Assembly (NCBI GenBank): GCA_020632955.1
Contig: JACKEO010000012.1
Coordinates: 1 to 64,000 of the forward strand
Direction: 5' to 3'
Length of the DNA stretch: 64,000 nucleotides
Source: Alphaproteobacteria bacterium
GTDB taxonomy: Bacteria; Myxococcota_A; UBA796; GCA-2862545
The translations under genes were made by a program, and so were the position numbers. Each line of letters begins with the position of its first letter. The stretch's first letter is position 1. The notes beneath the pieces were generated by a model. That model was given only the letters and a program-made list of their open reading frames with translations, had not been told where the DNA came from and did not search any database. Of the stretch, positions 1 through 7,505 are shown piece by piece.

Positions 1-1
1 T

Positions 2-1078
2 CTCACGCCGTTGTCCTACGTGGCTGCCGTGCTCTCCGGGGACCGCGAGGCCTGGTGGCGGGGCGCGGTGCGGCCCGCCGCCGAGGCGTTGGCGGAGGCG
101 GGGCTCACCCCGCTGGCCCTCGAGCCCAAGGAGCCCCTCGCCATCATGAACGGCACCAGCGTGATGACCGGGCTGGCCTGCCTCGCGCTGGCCCGGGCCG
201 ACCGCCTGGTGCGCCTCGGTGCGGTGATCTCGGCGATGGCCCTCGACGTGACCGGGGGCAACGCCGAGCACGTGGACGCGCGCCTCTTCGCCGCGAAGCC
301 CCACCCCGGGCAGGCGCGGGTGGCCGCGTGGATGGCCGACCACCTGGCCTACGATCCCGCCACGCACGTGCCGCCCTCGCGCCTGCAGGATCGCTACTCG
401 ATCCGCTGCGCGCCCCACGTGATCGGCGTGCTGGAGGATGCGCTGCCCTTCCTCGAGGGGCTGGTGCGGGTGGAGCTCAACGGGGTGAACGACAACCCGG
501 TGGTGGATCCCGACGAGGGGGCGGTGCTCCACGGCGGCAACTTCTACGGCGGCCACGTGGGCTTCGCGATGGACGCGCTGAAGCTGGCGGTGGCGAGCTG
601 CGCCGACCTGCACGATCGGCAGCTCGCCCTCCTCGTCGACCCGGTCACCAGCGGGCTGCCCGAGAACCTGGTGGTGCCGCTGCCGGGGGAGCGGGCCGCG
701 CGGCATGGCTTCAAGGCGCTGCTCATCGCGGCCTCGGCGCTCGCGGCGGAGGCGCTCAAGCTCACGATGCCCGCCACCGCCTTCTCGCGCAGCACCGAGT
801 CGCACAACCAGGACAAGGTCAGCATGGGCACGATCGCGGCGCGCGACGCCCTGCGGGTGCTCGAGCTGTCGGAGCGCGTGCTCGCCATCGAGCTGCTCGC
901 CGTGTGCCAGGGCGTCGACCTGCGCGGGCCCGAGGCCTGCAGGGCGGCCAGCGTGGCGCTGCGGGACGCGGTGCGTGCCGTGGTGCCCGGCACCGTGGAG
1001 GACCGCCGCCACGACCTGGACCTGGCGCGCCTGGTCGACGCGCTCCGCAGCGGGGCGATACCGCTGCCTGCCCGCTGA
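2..1078 (+). CDS. Aromatic amino acid ammonia-lyase (HAL/TAL family), 5' end outside window
   Basis: Lyase of the histidine/tyrosine/phenylalanine ammonia-lyase family, which removes ammonia from an aromatic amino acid to give an aryl acrylate. The frame is open to the left edge, and the first visible residues, LTPLSYVAAVL, match the segment just after the Ala-Ser-Gly triad that forms the MIO cofactor, so the catalytic triad lies a few codons upstream. Further family signatures are visible: KEPLAIMNGTS, VNDNPVVDP, LHGGNFYGGHVG, ESHNQDKVSMGT. About 358 residues are present. It is the first of five + strand genes with polyketide-type enzymes, which argues for making a cinnamate- or coumarate-like starter rather than for histidine degradation. 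Substrate choice cannot be read from the visible part. Confidence 0.88.
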   Translation, partial: LTPLSYVAAVLSGDREAWWRGAVRPAAEALAEAGLTPLALEPKEPLAIMNGTSVMTGLACLALARADRLVRLGAVISAMALDVTGGNAEHVDARLFAAKPHPGQARVAAWMADHLAYDPATHVPPSRLQDRYSIRCAPHVIGVLEDALPFLEGLVRVELNGVNDNPVVDPDEGAVLHGGNFYGGHVGFAMDALKLAVASCADLHDRQLALLVDPVTSGLPENLVVPLPGERAARHGFKALLIAASALAAEALKLTMPATAFSRSTESHNQDKVSMGTIAARDALRVLELSERVLAIELLAVCQGVDLRGPEACRAASVALRDAVRAVVPGTVEDRRHDLDLARLVDALRSGAIPLPAR

Positions 1079-1091
1079 GGCTGGAGTCCCC

Positions 1092-2270
1092 GTGATCGTG
1101 AGGCCGTATCCGGTGACGGCGTGGACGGTGGCCTGCGCGCTGGGCGCCGACACCGCGGCGGTGCGGGAGACGCTGCGCGCCGGGCGCAGCGGGCTGCAGC
1201 CGGTGGGCGAGGCGCGCGGCCTCCCCTTCGACACCTGGTTCGGCGCGTTGCCGGTGGAGGATCTGCCTGCCCTGCCCGCGGCCCTGGCGGAGCGCGACAC
1301 GCTGCAGGCCCGCATGGCGGCCCATCTCACGTCAGGCATCCTGGCGGCGGCACGGGGCGCGGTGGCGCGGTGGGGCGCTGATCGGGTGGGGGTGATCCTC
1401 GGCACCACCACCGGCGGCATCGCCGACACCGAGGCGCGCTACCCGGACTGGACGCCCGAGGCGGGCTTCCCCGACGGCTACGACCTCGCGCGGCAGCACG
1501 CGATGCAGGCCACCAGCGAGGTGGTCGGCGCGCTCGTCGGGGCCACGGGCCCGCGCTGGGCCCAGTCCAGCGCCTGCTCCTCGAGCACCAAGGTCTTCGG
1601 CTCGGCCCGCCGCCTGCTGGATCTCGGCGTCGTGGACGCGGTCCTCGTGGGGGGGATCGACACCTGGTGCCGCTTCACCCAGCTGGGGTTCCGCTCGCTG
1701 GAGGTGCTCAGCTCGCGGCGGTGCGCGCCCTTCGCGGCCGACCGCGACGGCATCAACCTCGGCGAGGGGGGCGCCCTCGTGCTCCTCGAGCGGCAGGGCG
1801 AGGCGCGCGCCTGGCTCCACGGGGTGGGCGAGACCTCGGACGCCCACCACATGACCCAGCCCCACCCCGAGGGGGCCGGGCTCGGCGCAGCCATCCGCCG
1901 CGCGGTGCTCGCCTCGGGCATCTCCGCCCGCGACGTCGACCTCGTGCAGGCGCACGCCACCGGCACGCCGCTCAACGACCGCGCCGAGTCGCTGGCCATC
2001 GCCCGGGAGCTGCCGCACGGGCCGCTGGTGGTGGGCACGAAGGGCTACACCGGCCACACCCTGGGGGCCTGCGGCGCGGTCGAGGCGGCGCTCTGCCTCC
2101 TGGCGCTGGAGGAGGGCTGGTGCCCCGGCACGCTCACGCGTGCGCCCCTCGATCCCGAGCTGGCCGTGCGGGTCTCGCCGGATCCGGTCACGCAGCGCTT
2201 CCGCTACGCCCTCAACCTGTCGGCGGCCTTCGCCGGCCACAACGGCGCCGTGCTGCTGGAGGCGGCGTGA
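1092..2270 (+). CDS. Beta-ketoacyl-ACP synthase (FabF/ApeR-like ketosynthase)
   Basis: Decarboxylative Claisen condensation on ACP-bound chains. The 392-residue thiolase-fold protein has the full Cys-His-His triad: Cys162 in SSACSSSTKV, His288 in HATGTPLNDRAE and His322 in GYTGHTLGACGAVEA. The SSACSSS nucleophile context resembles ketosynthases of aryl polyene clusters more than housekeeping FabF (usually TACAT). The GTG start 13 bp after the lyase gene gives the usual N-terminal beta strand (YPVTAWTVACALG). Its stop overlaps the GTG of the next gene (GTGA), implying coupled translation with the chain-length-factor partner. The family is clear; assignment as the elongating or the initiating synthase of the pathway is inference. 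Confidence 0.88.
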   Translation: MIVRPYPVTAWTVACALGADTAAVRETLRAGRSGLQPVGEARGLPFDTWFGALPVEDLPALPAALAERDTLQARMAAHLTSGILAAARGAVARWGADRVGVILGTTTGGIADTEARYPDWTPEAGFPDGYDLARQHAMQATSEVVGALVGATGPRWAQSSACSSSTKVFGSARRLLDLGVVDAVLVGGIDTWCRFTQLGFRSLEVLSSRRCAPFAADRDGINLGEGGALVLLERQGEARAWLHGVGETSDAHHMTQPHPEGAGLGAAIRRAVLASGISARDVDLVQAHATGTPLNDRAESLAIARELPHGPLVVGTKGYTGHTLGACGAVEAALCLLALEEGWCPGTLTRAPLDPELAVRVSPDPVTQRFRYALNLSAAFAGHNGAVLLEAA

Positions 2271-3037
2271 ACGACGCCTTCGTCACCGGCCTGGGCCTCT
2301 GGACGCCCTGGCACGCGGACCTCGCCGCGTGGCGGACGGGCGGGCGGGCCCCGGAGCCCTCGGCGCCGCGCGGCCTGGGCCTCCCCCCGGGCGTCGCCCG
2401 GCGCGCCACGCCCCTCGCACGCCTCGCGGCCGACGTGCTGCACCAGGCCACCACCGAGGCCGCGGTGCCGGCCTCCGAGGTCGCCATGGTGCTCGGCACC
2501 GTGGCCGGAGAGCTCGGCACCACCTTCGACACGCTGGCGCTCACCACGGCCGAGCCGCCGTCCAGCTCCCCGCTGCGCTTCCGCAACGCCGTGCACAACG
2601 CGGCCCTGGGCCACCTCGCCATCGCGCACGGCAACACGGGCTACGCCTCGGCGCTCTCGGCCGACGCGGAGCGGGTGGTGGCGATGTCGCTGCTGGAGGG
2701 CCTCGGCTGGCTCCAGGAGGCCGGAGGACACGTCGCCGTGCTGGTGGTGGAGGAGGCCTGGCCCGGCCACGATCACCCGCCCCTGGGGGCCGCGGTGCTG
2801 CTGTCGGAGGCGCCGGCGTCGGGGGCCTGCGTGCACGGACGCCTGGGCGACGTCTGCCGGGCGGTGCCGGACCTGCCTGCGGGGGCCCACGACGAGGCGC
2901 TCGCCGCGAGCCCCGTGCGGGGCGTGCTGGACCTGCTCGGCGCGCTGACCGGGCAGGCGCAGGGGCGCGTCCGGCTGTCGGCGCCGCGCGAGGATCGCAC
3001 GGCCTGGACGGCGCTCTTCCGCCCGGCCTCGTCGTGA
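2267..3037 (+). CDS. Ketosynthase-like chain length factor (ApeC-type, Ketoacyl-synt_2 family)
   Basis: 256-residue ketosynthase-like protein, about two thirds of a normal ketosynthase, starting with the typical strand DAFVTGLGLWTPW. The recognisable block is FRNAVHNAALGHLAIAHGN followed by GYASALSADAERVV, the signature of the short ketosynthase-like family annotated as beta-ketoacyl synthase chain length factor. I see no nucleophilic Cys in a ketosynthase context, so it should be non-condensing. In the aryl polyene systems studied, such a protein (ApeC) pairs with a catalytic ketosynthase and sets chain length. Start overlaps the upstream stop and its own stop overlaps the next GTG, so the block is translationally coupled. 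Confidence 0.75.
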   Translation: MNDAFVTGLGLWTPWHADLAAWRTGGRAPEPSAPRGLGLPPGVARRATPLARLAADVLHQATTEAAVPASEVAMVLGTVAGELGTTFDTLALTTAEPPSSSPLRFRNAVHNAALGHLAIAHGNTGYASALSADAERVVAMSLLEGLGWLQEAGGHVAVLVVEEAWPGHDHPPLGAAVLLSEAPASGACVHGRLGDVCRAVPDLPAGAHDEALAASPVRGVLDLLGALTGQAQGRVRLSAPREDRTAWTALFRPASS

Positions 3038-3453
3038 GCGCCTTCCCGGATCCCGCGGCGCTGCTGCCGCACGGTCCGCCGATGCGTTGGCTGGACGCGA
3101 TCCTCGCGAGCGAGGGGGACCACACCCGGGCGCGGGCCGAGGTGCGCGCCTCGTGGCCGCTGGCCCGGGACGGCCGGGTGCCGACCGTGGCGGCGTTGGA
3201 GCTGCTGGCGCAGGTGGCGGCGGCCCATGCGGCCCTCCGGCGTGGCGAGGCCGAGGGGCGCGGCTTCGTGGTGGGCTGTCCCGAGCTGGTGATGGACCGA
3301 CCGTGGCTCGCCGTGGGCGAGGTGCTGGAGGTGGCGCTCCAGGTGGAGGGCGACGGCCGCATCGTGCGGGTGGCGGGGGAGGTGCGTGCGGGCCACGAGC
3401 GGGTGGCGCACGGCACGCTGCTCGTGGTGCGCGAGGGAGGCGGGCATGGGTAG
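3034..3453 (+). CDS. Hot-dog 3-hydroxyacyl-ACP dehydratase (ApeP/FabZ-like)
   Basis: 139-residue single hot-dog domain protein. The N-terminus LLPHGPPMRWLD is the signature of the ApeP-like branch of FabZ/FabA dehydratases (usual form LLPHRPPMLLLD). A central helix with ELLAQVAAAHAALRR and a strand-rich second half complete the fold. Role: removes water from 3-hydroxyacyl-ACP so that conjugated double bonds build up. Begins with GTG inside the upstream stop and overlaps the next gene by 8 bp. In known aryl polyene enzymes two unlike dehydratases work together; the second candidate here is the C-terminal domain of the AMP-ligase at 4172-5791. Confidence 0.8.
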   Translation: MSAFPDPAALLPHGPPMRWLDAILASEGDHTRARAEVRASWPLARDGRVPTVAALELLAQVAAAHAALRRGEAEGRGFVVGCPELVMDRPWLAVGEVLEVALQVEGDGRIVRVAGEVRAGHERVAHGTLLVVREGGGHG

Positions 3454-4168
3454 GCGGGCGCTGGTCACCGGGGGGAGTCGGGGCATCGGCGCGGCGATCG
3501 CGCTGGCGCTGGGCCGCGACGGCCACCGCGTGGTGGTCGGCTACCACACCCGCCGTGAGGCGGCGCTCGAGGTCTGCGCCCGCATCCGGGAGGCCGGCGG
3601 CGAGGCCGAGGCCGTGGGCTTCGACGTGGCCGATCGCGACGCGGTGCACGCGGCGCTCGCGGCGCTGCAGCCCGAGGAGGATCCCTTCGGCATCGTGGTG
3701 AACAACGCCGGCGTGGCGCGGGACGGCCTGCTCGCGACCATGACGCCGGAGGCCTGGGCGCTCCCGCTGCGCACCACGCTCGACGGCTTCTTCCACGTCA
3801 CGCAGCCGCTGCTCCTGCCCATGATCCGCCAGCGCTGGGGTCGCATCGTGAACATCGCCTCCATCGCGGGCACCCTGGGCAACCGGGGGCAGGTCAACTA
3901 CGCCGCCGCCAAGGCCGGCCTGATCGGCGCCACGAAGGCGCTGGCGCTGGAGCTCGCGAAGCGGGGCGTCACCGTGAACGCCGTGGCGCCGGGGCTGATC
4001 GACACCGACATGCTCGAGGGCGCGCCGGTCGCCCAGCTGCTCGAGGCCGTGCCGATGCGGCGGCTGGGCACGCCCGAGGAGGTGGCCGGCCTCGTGGCCT
4101 GGCTGGCACGGGACGAGGCGGCCTACCTCACGGGGCAGGTGATCACCGTGGGAGGAGGACTGGGGTGA
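3446..4168 (+). CDS. 3-oxoacyl-ACP reductase (FabG/ApeQ-like short-chain dehydrogenase)
   Basis: 240-residue classical SDR that reduces 3-ketoacyl-ACP with NADPH. Cofactor loop TGGSRGIG at residues 8-15, NNAGVARDG in the middle, catalytic Ser139, Tyr152 and Lys156 (NIASIAG, NYAAAK), then the NAVAPGLIDTDM segment and the C-terminal LTGQVITVGGG typical of FabG. Last gene of the + strand block, overlapping the dehydratase by 8 bp; only 3 bp separate its stop from the converging AMP-ligase gene, leaving no room for a separate terminator. It could in principle serve fatty acid synthesis, but the neighbours assign it to the polyene pathway. Confidence 0.88.
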   Translation: MGRRALVTGGSRGIGAAIALALGRDGHRVVVGYHTRREAALEVCARIREAGGEAEAVGFDVADRDAVHAALAALQPEEDPFGIVVNNAGVARDGLLATMTPEAWALPLRTTLDGFFHVTQPLLLPMIRQRWGRIVNIASIAGTLGNRGQVNYAAAKAGLIGATKALALELAKRGVTVNAVAPGLIDTDMLEGAPVAQLLEAVPMRRLGTPEEVAGLVAWLARDEAAYLTGQVITVGGGLG

Positions 4169-4171
4169 CGC

Positions 4172-5791
4172 TCAGTGGCGGGGCTCCGGCGCGCCGGCGT
4201 CGTGCAGCAGCTCGCCCTCGGCGCACACCGTGTCGCCACGCCGCACCACGGCGCGGACGGCGCCGGCGCCCCCGGGCCGTCGCAGCTCCACGGTGACCGT
4301 GCTGTCGGGCTCCACGGGGGCGCGGAAGCGCCAGCGACGCAGCGCGACGAGCGGGCCGAGGTCCGGCCAGCGCAGGCGCGCCGCGTCGGCCGCGAGCTCC
4401 TGCACGATCACCACGGCGGGCAGCAGCGGCATGCCCGGGAAGTGGCCCTGGAAGGCGGGGTGATCGGCAGGCACCTGCACGTCGCGCGTGCTCACGCCGT
4501 CGAGGGCGGCGAGGATCGCCGCGCGGGGCAGCTTGCCGTGGGGCTCGCGTGGCAGGGCCTCGACGAAGACCAGGCGCGGGACCCCCACGGGGTCGAAGCG
4601 CGCGGCGAGCGCCTGACGGATCGCGCCGGCGAGCCCGGGGTCGCCGGCGACGAGGGCGTGCAGGCGTTCCGGGCCGTCGGCGGTGGCCGTCCGGGCCACC
4701 ACGGCGGCATCGCGCACGCCCTCCACCTCCAGGATCGCCGCGGTGATCGCGCCCAGCGACAGGCGCTTGCTCGCGATCTTCACCACGTCGTCGAGGCGGC
4801 CCTCGTGGCGGAAGCGTCCGTCGGGGTGGACGACCACGCGGTCGTCGCAGGGCCGGGGTCGGGGTGCGGCGGGGTCGAGGAAGGGCGAGTCCAGCAGGAG
4901 CCTGCCGTCCAGATCCGCGGCCACCGACACGCCGGGCAGGGGGGTCCAGGCCTCGTCCTCCACCCGGACCCGGGTGGCGATGCCGCCCGTCTCGGTGGAG
5001 CCGAAGACCTCGGTGACGCCGAGGCCGTGGCGGTCGGCCCAGGCCCGGGCGGTGGCCAGGGGGAGGGGAGCGCCCGACGACACCACCGTGCGCAGCCCCG
5101 ACCAGGTGCCCGCAGGCGCCTCGGCCAGGGTGCGCAGGTGGGCCGGCACCGACACGAGCACGGTGGCGCCGGCCTCGTCCCGGCGTGCCGCCACGGCCTC
5201 CGCGAACAGGGGGGCGTCGTCGTTGAAGCTCCCGCCCCGCGCCAGCGGCAGGAGCACGGAGAACAGCAGGCCGTACACGTGATGGGCAGGGATGGTGGCG
5301 AGCACCCGCACGCCGTGGGGGACGGTCAGCGCGGGACCCAGGACGTCCACCTCGCCGAGGAGCTGACCCGCCGTCTTGTCGTGCAGCTGGGCCTCGCCCG
5401 TGCTGCCGCTGGTGGACAGCCGCACGAGCCGCCGCGTGGCCGGAGGGCGGGCGAGGAGGGCGCGCGCGGCGCCGGGCGACACGGTGCGCAGGTCGGTGCC
5501 CGCCTCCAGCAGGCCGTCGTGCAGCGCGTGTGGCCCTGCGAGGGCGGCCAGCGTGTCGGGGGCGTGGTTGGCGGGGAGCAGCGCCGCCTCGCCGCGTTCC
5601 CAGCAGGCGAGGATCGCCACCAGCGTGGCGAGGCGTCCGCGGCAGGCCACGGGACGCGGCGCCTCGACCGGCGCCAGGCCCGCCGCCAGGGCCGCCACCC
5701 GTGCGCGGAGCTCCCCGGCCGTGCACCCGACTCCGGGCCCGTGGCAGACCAGCGCGTCGTCCGGATGCGGCAGCAGGGATGCGGGGACCAT
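4172..5791 (-). CDS. AMP-dependent acyl/aryl ligase fused to a C-terminal ApeI-like dehydratase domain
   Basis: 539 residues in two parts. Residues ~1-415 form an ANL adenylating enzyme: phosphate-binding loop LSTSGSTGEAQLHDK, FGSTETGG (adenine motif), a GRLDDVVKI hinge motif and the late catalytic Lys in PREPHGKLPRA. Residues ~430-539 form a hot-dog domain opening with PADHPAFQGHFPGMPLLP, the active-site His and Gly/Pro signature of FabZ/ApeI dehydratases. In the standard pathway the ligase loads the aryl acid on an ACP and ApeI is a separate protein; here both activities sit in one chain. It lies 36 bp downstream of the ACP gene on the same strand, so the two are probably co-transcribed. 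Substrate is inferred from context. Confidence 0.85.
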   Translation of the reverse strand: MVPASLLPHPDDALVCHGPGVGCTAGELRARVAALAAGLAPVEAPRPVACRGRLATLVAILACWERGEAALLPANHAPDTLAALAGPHALHDGLLEAGTDLRTVSPGAARALLARPPATRRLVRLSTSGSTGEAQLHDKTAGQLLGEVDVLGPALTVPHGVRVLATIPAHHVYGLLFSVLLPLARGGSFNDDAPLFAEAVAARRDEAGATVLVSVPAHLRTLAEAPAGTWSGLRTVVSSGAPLPLATARAWADRHGLGVTEVFGSTETGGIATRVRVEDEAWTPLPGVSVAADLDGRLLLDSPFLDPAAPRPRPCDDRVVVHPDGRFRHEGRLDDVVKIASKRLSLGAITAAILEVEGVRDAAVVARTATADGPERLHALVAGDPGLAGAIRQALAARFDPVGVPRLVFVEALPREPHGKLPRAAILAALDGVSTRDVQVPADHPAFQGHFPGMPLLPAVVIVQELAADAARLRWPDLGPLVALRRWRFRAPVEPDSTVTVELRRPGGAGAVRAVVRRGDTVCAEGELLHDAGAPEPRH

Positions 5792-5827
5792 GGTGCCTCG
5801 GGCCCGCCAGCGGGATCGGCGGCCTCG

Positions 5828-6082
5828 TCAGGCCTGCGCGTGGGTCCGCACGAAGGTGGCCAGGTTGCGGATCGACGTGAACACGGCCTTGTTCTGGTCG
5901 TCGTCGGCGGCGAACTCGATGCCGTACTTCCGCCGGACCGCCATCGCGAGCTCCAGGGCGTCGACGCTGTCGAGGCCCAGGGTGGCGAAGAGGTCGGTGT
6001 CGGGCTCCAGCCCGGTGGGGGCATCGTCGAGCATCAGCGCCTCGACGATGAGGTCCTTGATCTCGAGCTCCAGCGCGTCCAT
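5828..6082 (-). CDS. Acyl carrier protein (aryl polyene type)
   Basis: 84-residue four-helix carrier protein that carries the aryl starter and growing chain on a phosphopantetheine arm. The attachment site is Ser39 in ATLGLDSVDALELAMA, followed by the expected helix (VRRKYGIEF). Start is the ATG at 6082; the open frame upstream is non-coding in composition and would give an unrelated extension. It sits just upstream of the AMP-ligase/dehydratase gene. It resembles the ACPs of aryl polyene and dialkylresorcinol clusters; assignment to starter loading or elongation is not possible from sequence, and a second ACP may lie upstream of the window. Confidence 0.85.
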   Translation of the reverse strand: MDALELEIKDLIVEALMLDDAPTGLEPDTDLFATLGLDSVDALELAMAVRRKYGIEFAADDDQNKAVFTSIRNLATFVRTHAQA

Positions 6083-6171
6083 GGACCGTCCTCGTGGGGG
6101 TTGCGGGTGGGGGCCGCGGGGTCGCACGCCGTAACGCGGGCGGGCGGCGGGCGGGCCGGGCCCCGCCACGG

Positions 6172-7326
6172 TCAGCGGAGGACGTCGACCGCCACCGGCG
6201 AGCCCGACGCGACGGGGAAGCCGTCGACGTACAGCGTGGGCACCAGCAGGATGCGCGCGGGCTTCGGGAAGTAGCCCCAGGTGTTCGGGGGGACGCCGGT
6301 GCCCGCCACGTCGAGGGTGTCGTAGGGCATCCACCCGGTCCACGTCAGCGCGGCCTGCTCGCCGAGCGCGAGGGGCAGGCCGACCGCTGCAGCCTGGCCC
6401 AGGCCGTCGGCGAAGCGCTCCTGCAGGGCGGGGATCGCGGCGCCCGGCCCCTTGCGCTCCCCCGGGTGGAAGGCACGGACGGCGACCACCGCCTCGCGTC
6501 CCAGGTAGGGCGGCAGCGTCGCCGTGGCGGAGAGCTGCACGCTGGGCGGCCACCGCGGCTCCCGCTGCCGGCTCTGGGTGATGTCGGGCATCCCGAGATC
6601 CACCCGCGGGTCGTCTGCGCTGGGATCACCGGCCTCGGCCTCGGCGGTGGGCACCACGCGGACGACGTAGCCCTCCGTGGCGCGCCCCAGCAGGGCCCCG
6701 GTGTCGACGCGGAGCGTGCCGTCGTGGGCCCACGGCTGGCCGAGCGCGTCCTGCACCAGCAGCTCCGCGCCGCCTCGCACGTACCCCACGACCATCAGCA
6801 CCCGCGCCTGGCCCGGGCCCTCCTCCGGGCGCCATCGGGCACGGGACTGCTGCGCCCACCCTGCGTCCACCCGCGCGCCGAGGATCAGCGGCACGCCCGC
6901 GGCGAGCCAGCGGAGCACCTCGGCGGCCTCGTGGACCTCGACACGTCGCAGACGCTCCACGGACCGGCGAGGCAGGGCCTCCTCGGCAGCGCCCACGGCG
7001 ACCTCCCGCAGCAGGTCGGGCAGGGCGACGGCCTCGCGCTCGGCGACGTAGGCGGCCTCCAGCGAGGCGGCGAGGGGGGCCACCTGGGTGGGGGCCTGGT
7101 CGCGCGGGAGGGTGAGCCGCGCGAGCGCCCAGGCCGCCGTGGCATGCCACACGGGCGCACCCTGGGGGGGGAGCGAGGGCCGGAGATCGGCGGTGCGGGG
7201 GAGGTCGCCGTCCAGGGGCAGCGCGCGCGCCTCGGGGACCACGCGGAGCAGCGGCCCCTCCGTGAGCACCAGCGTGCCGTCGCCCCCTGCCATCCCCAGC
7301 GTCACGAGCAGCCAGCAAAAGATCAC
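6172..7326 (-). CDS. Secreted protein resembling an inactive papain-like (C1) peptidase
   Basis: 384 residues from a GTG preceded by a strong GGAGGAGG ribosome site. A short hydrophobic N-terminus (FCWLLVTLGMAGG) suggests export. No characterised relative is recognised, but the middle follows the layout of bacterial C1 peptidases: DLRPSLPPQGAPVWHATAAW where active enzymes have a Q-G-x-x-G-S-C helix, an AAEVLRWLAAGVPLILGARV segment, then VLMVVGYVRGGAELLVQDAL where the His and the Asn-Ser-Trp-Gly motif are expected. The nucleophilic Cys, the His and the Asn are all replaced. The last ~130 residues are beta-rich and end in VAVDVLR. It may head the - strand group with the ACP and AMP-ligase (89 bp gap); a link to pigment metabolism is speculative. 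Confidence 0.6.
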   Translation of the reverse strand: MIFCWLLVTLGMAGGDGTLVLTEGPLLRVVPEARALPLDGDLPRTADLRPSLPPQGAPVWHATAAWALARLTLPRDQAPTQVAPLAASLEAAYVAEREAVALPDLLREVAVGAAEEALPRRSVERLRRVEVHEAAEVLRWLAAGVPLILGARVDAGWAQQSRARWRPEEGPGQARVLMVVGYVRGGAELLVQDALGQPWAHDGTLRVDTGALLGRATEGYVVRVVPTAEAEAGDPSADDPRVDLGMPDITQSRQREPRWPPSVQLSATATLPPYLGREAVVAVRAFHPGERKGPGAAIPALQERFADGLGQAAAVGLPLALGEQAALTWTGWMPYDTLDVAGTGVPPNTWGYFPKPARILLVPTLYVDGFPVASGSPVAVDVLR

Positions 7327-7428
7327 GACCCCTCCTCCTGCCCGCCCTAGCCTGCCGTGCCCGTCCGGCGCCGGTCCGTGCCGGGGGTGCGGGGATCGAC
7401 GGGGATCCGTTGGGCTCTGGACAGGTCT

Positions 7429-7456
7429 TTGACGGTCGGGATCACCGTGGTAGAAC
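7429..7456 (+). promoter_or_regulatory. Predicted sigma-70-type promoter for the 7506 lipoprotein gene
   Basis: TTGACG at 7429-7434, a 16-base spacer, then TAGAAC at 7451-7456. The same geometry (TTGACA, 16 bases, TAGAAG) precedes the tRNA cluster at 18333. Predicted transcription start is near 7463, giving a leader of about 40 bases before the ATG, with an AGGAGA ribosome site at 7495-7500. Confidence 0.55.
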
Positions 7457-7505
7457 CCGGTCGCCTGGGGGAGATCCCCCGCTTCCTGCGCGCGAGGAGA
7501 CCACG

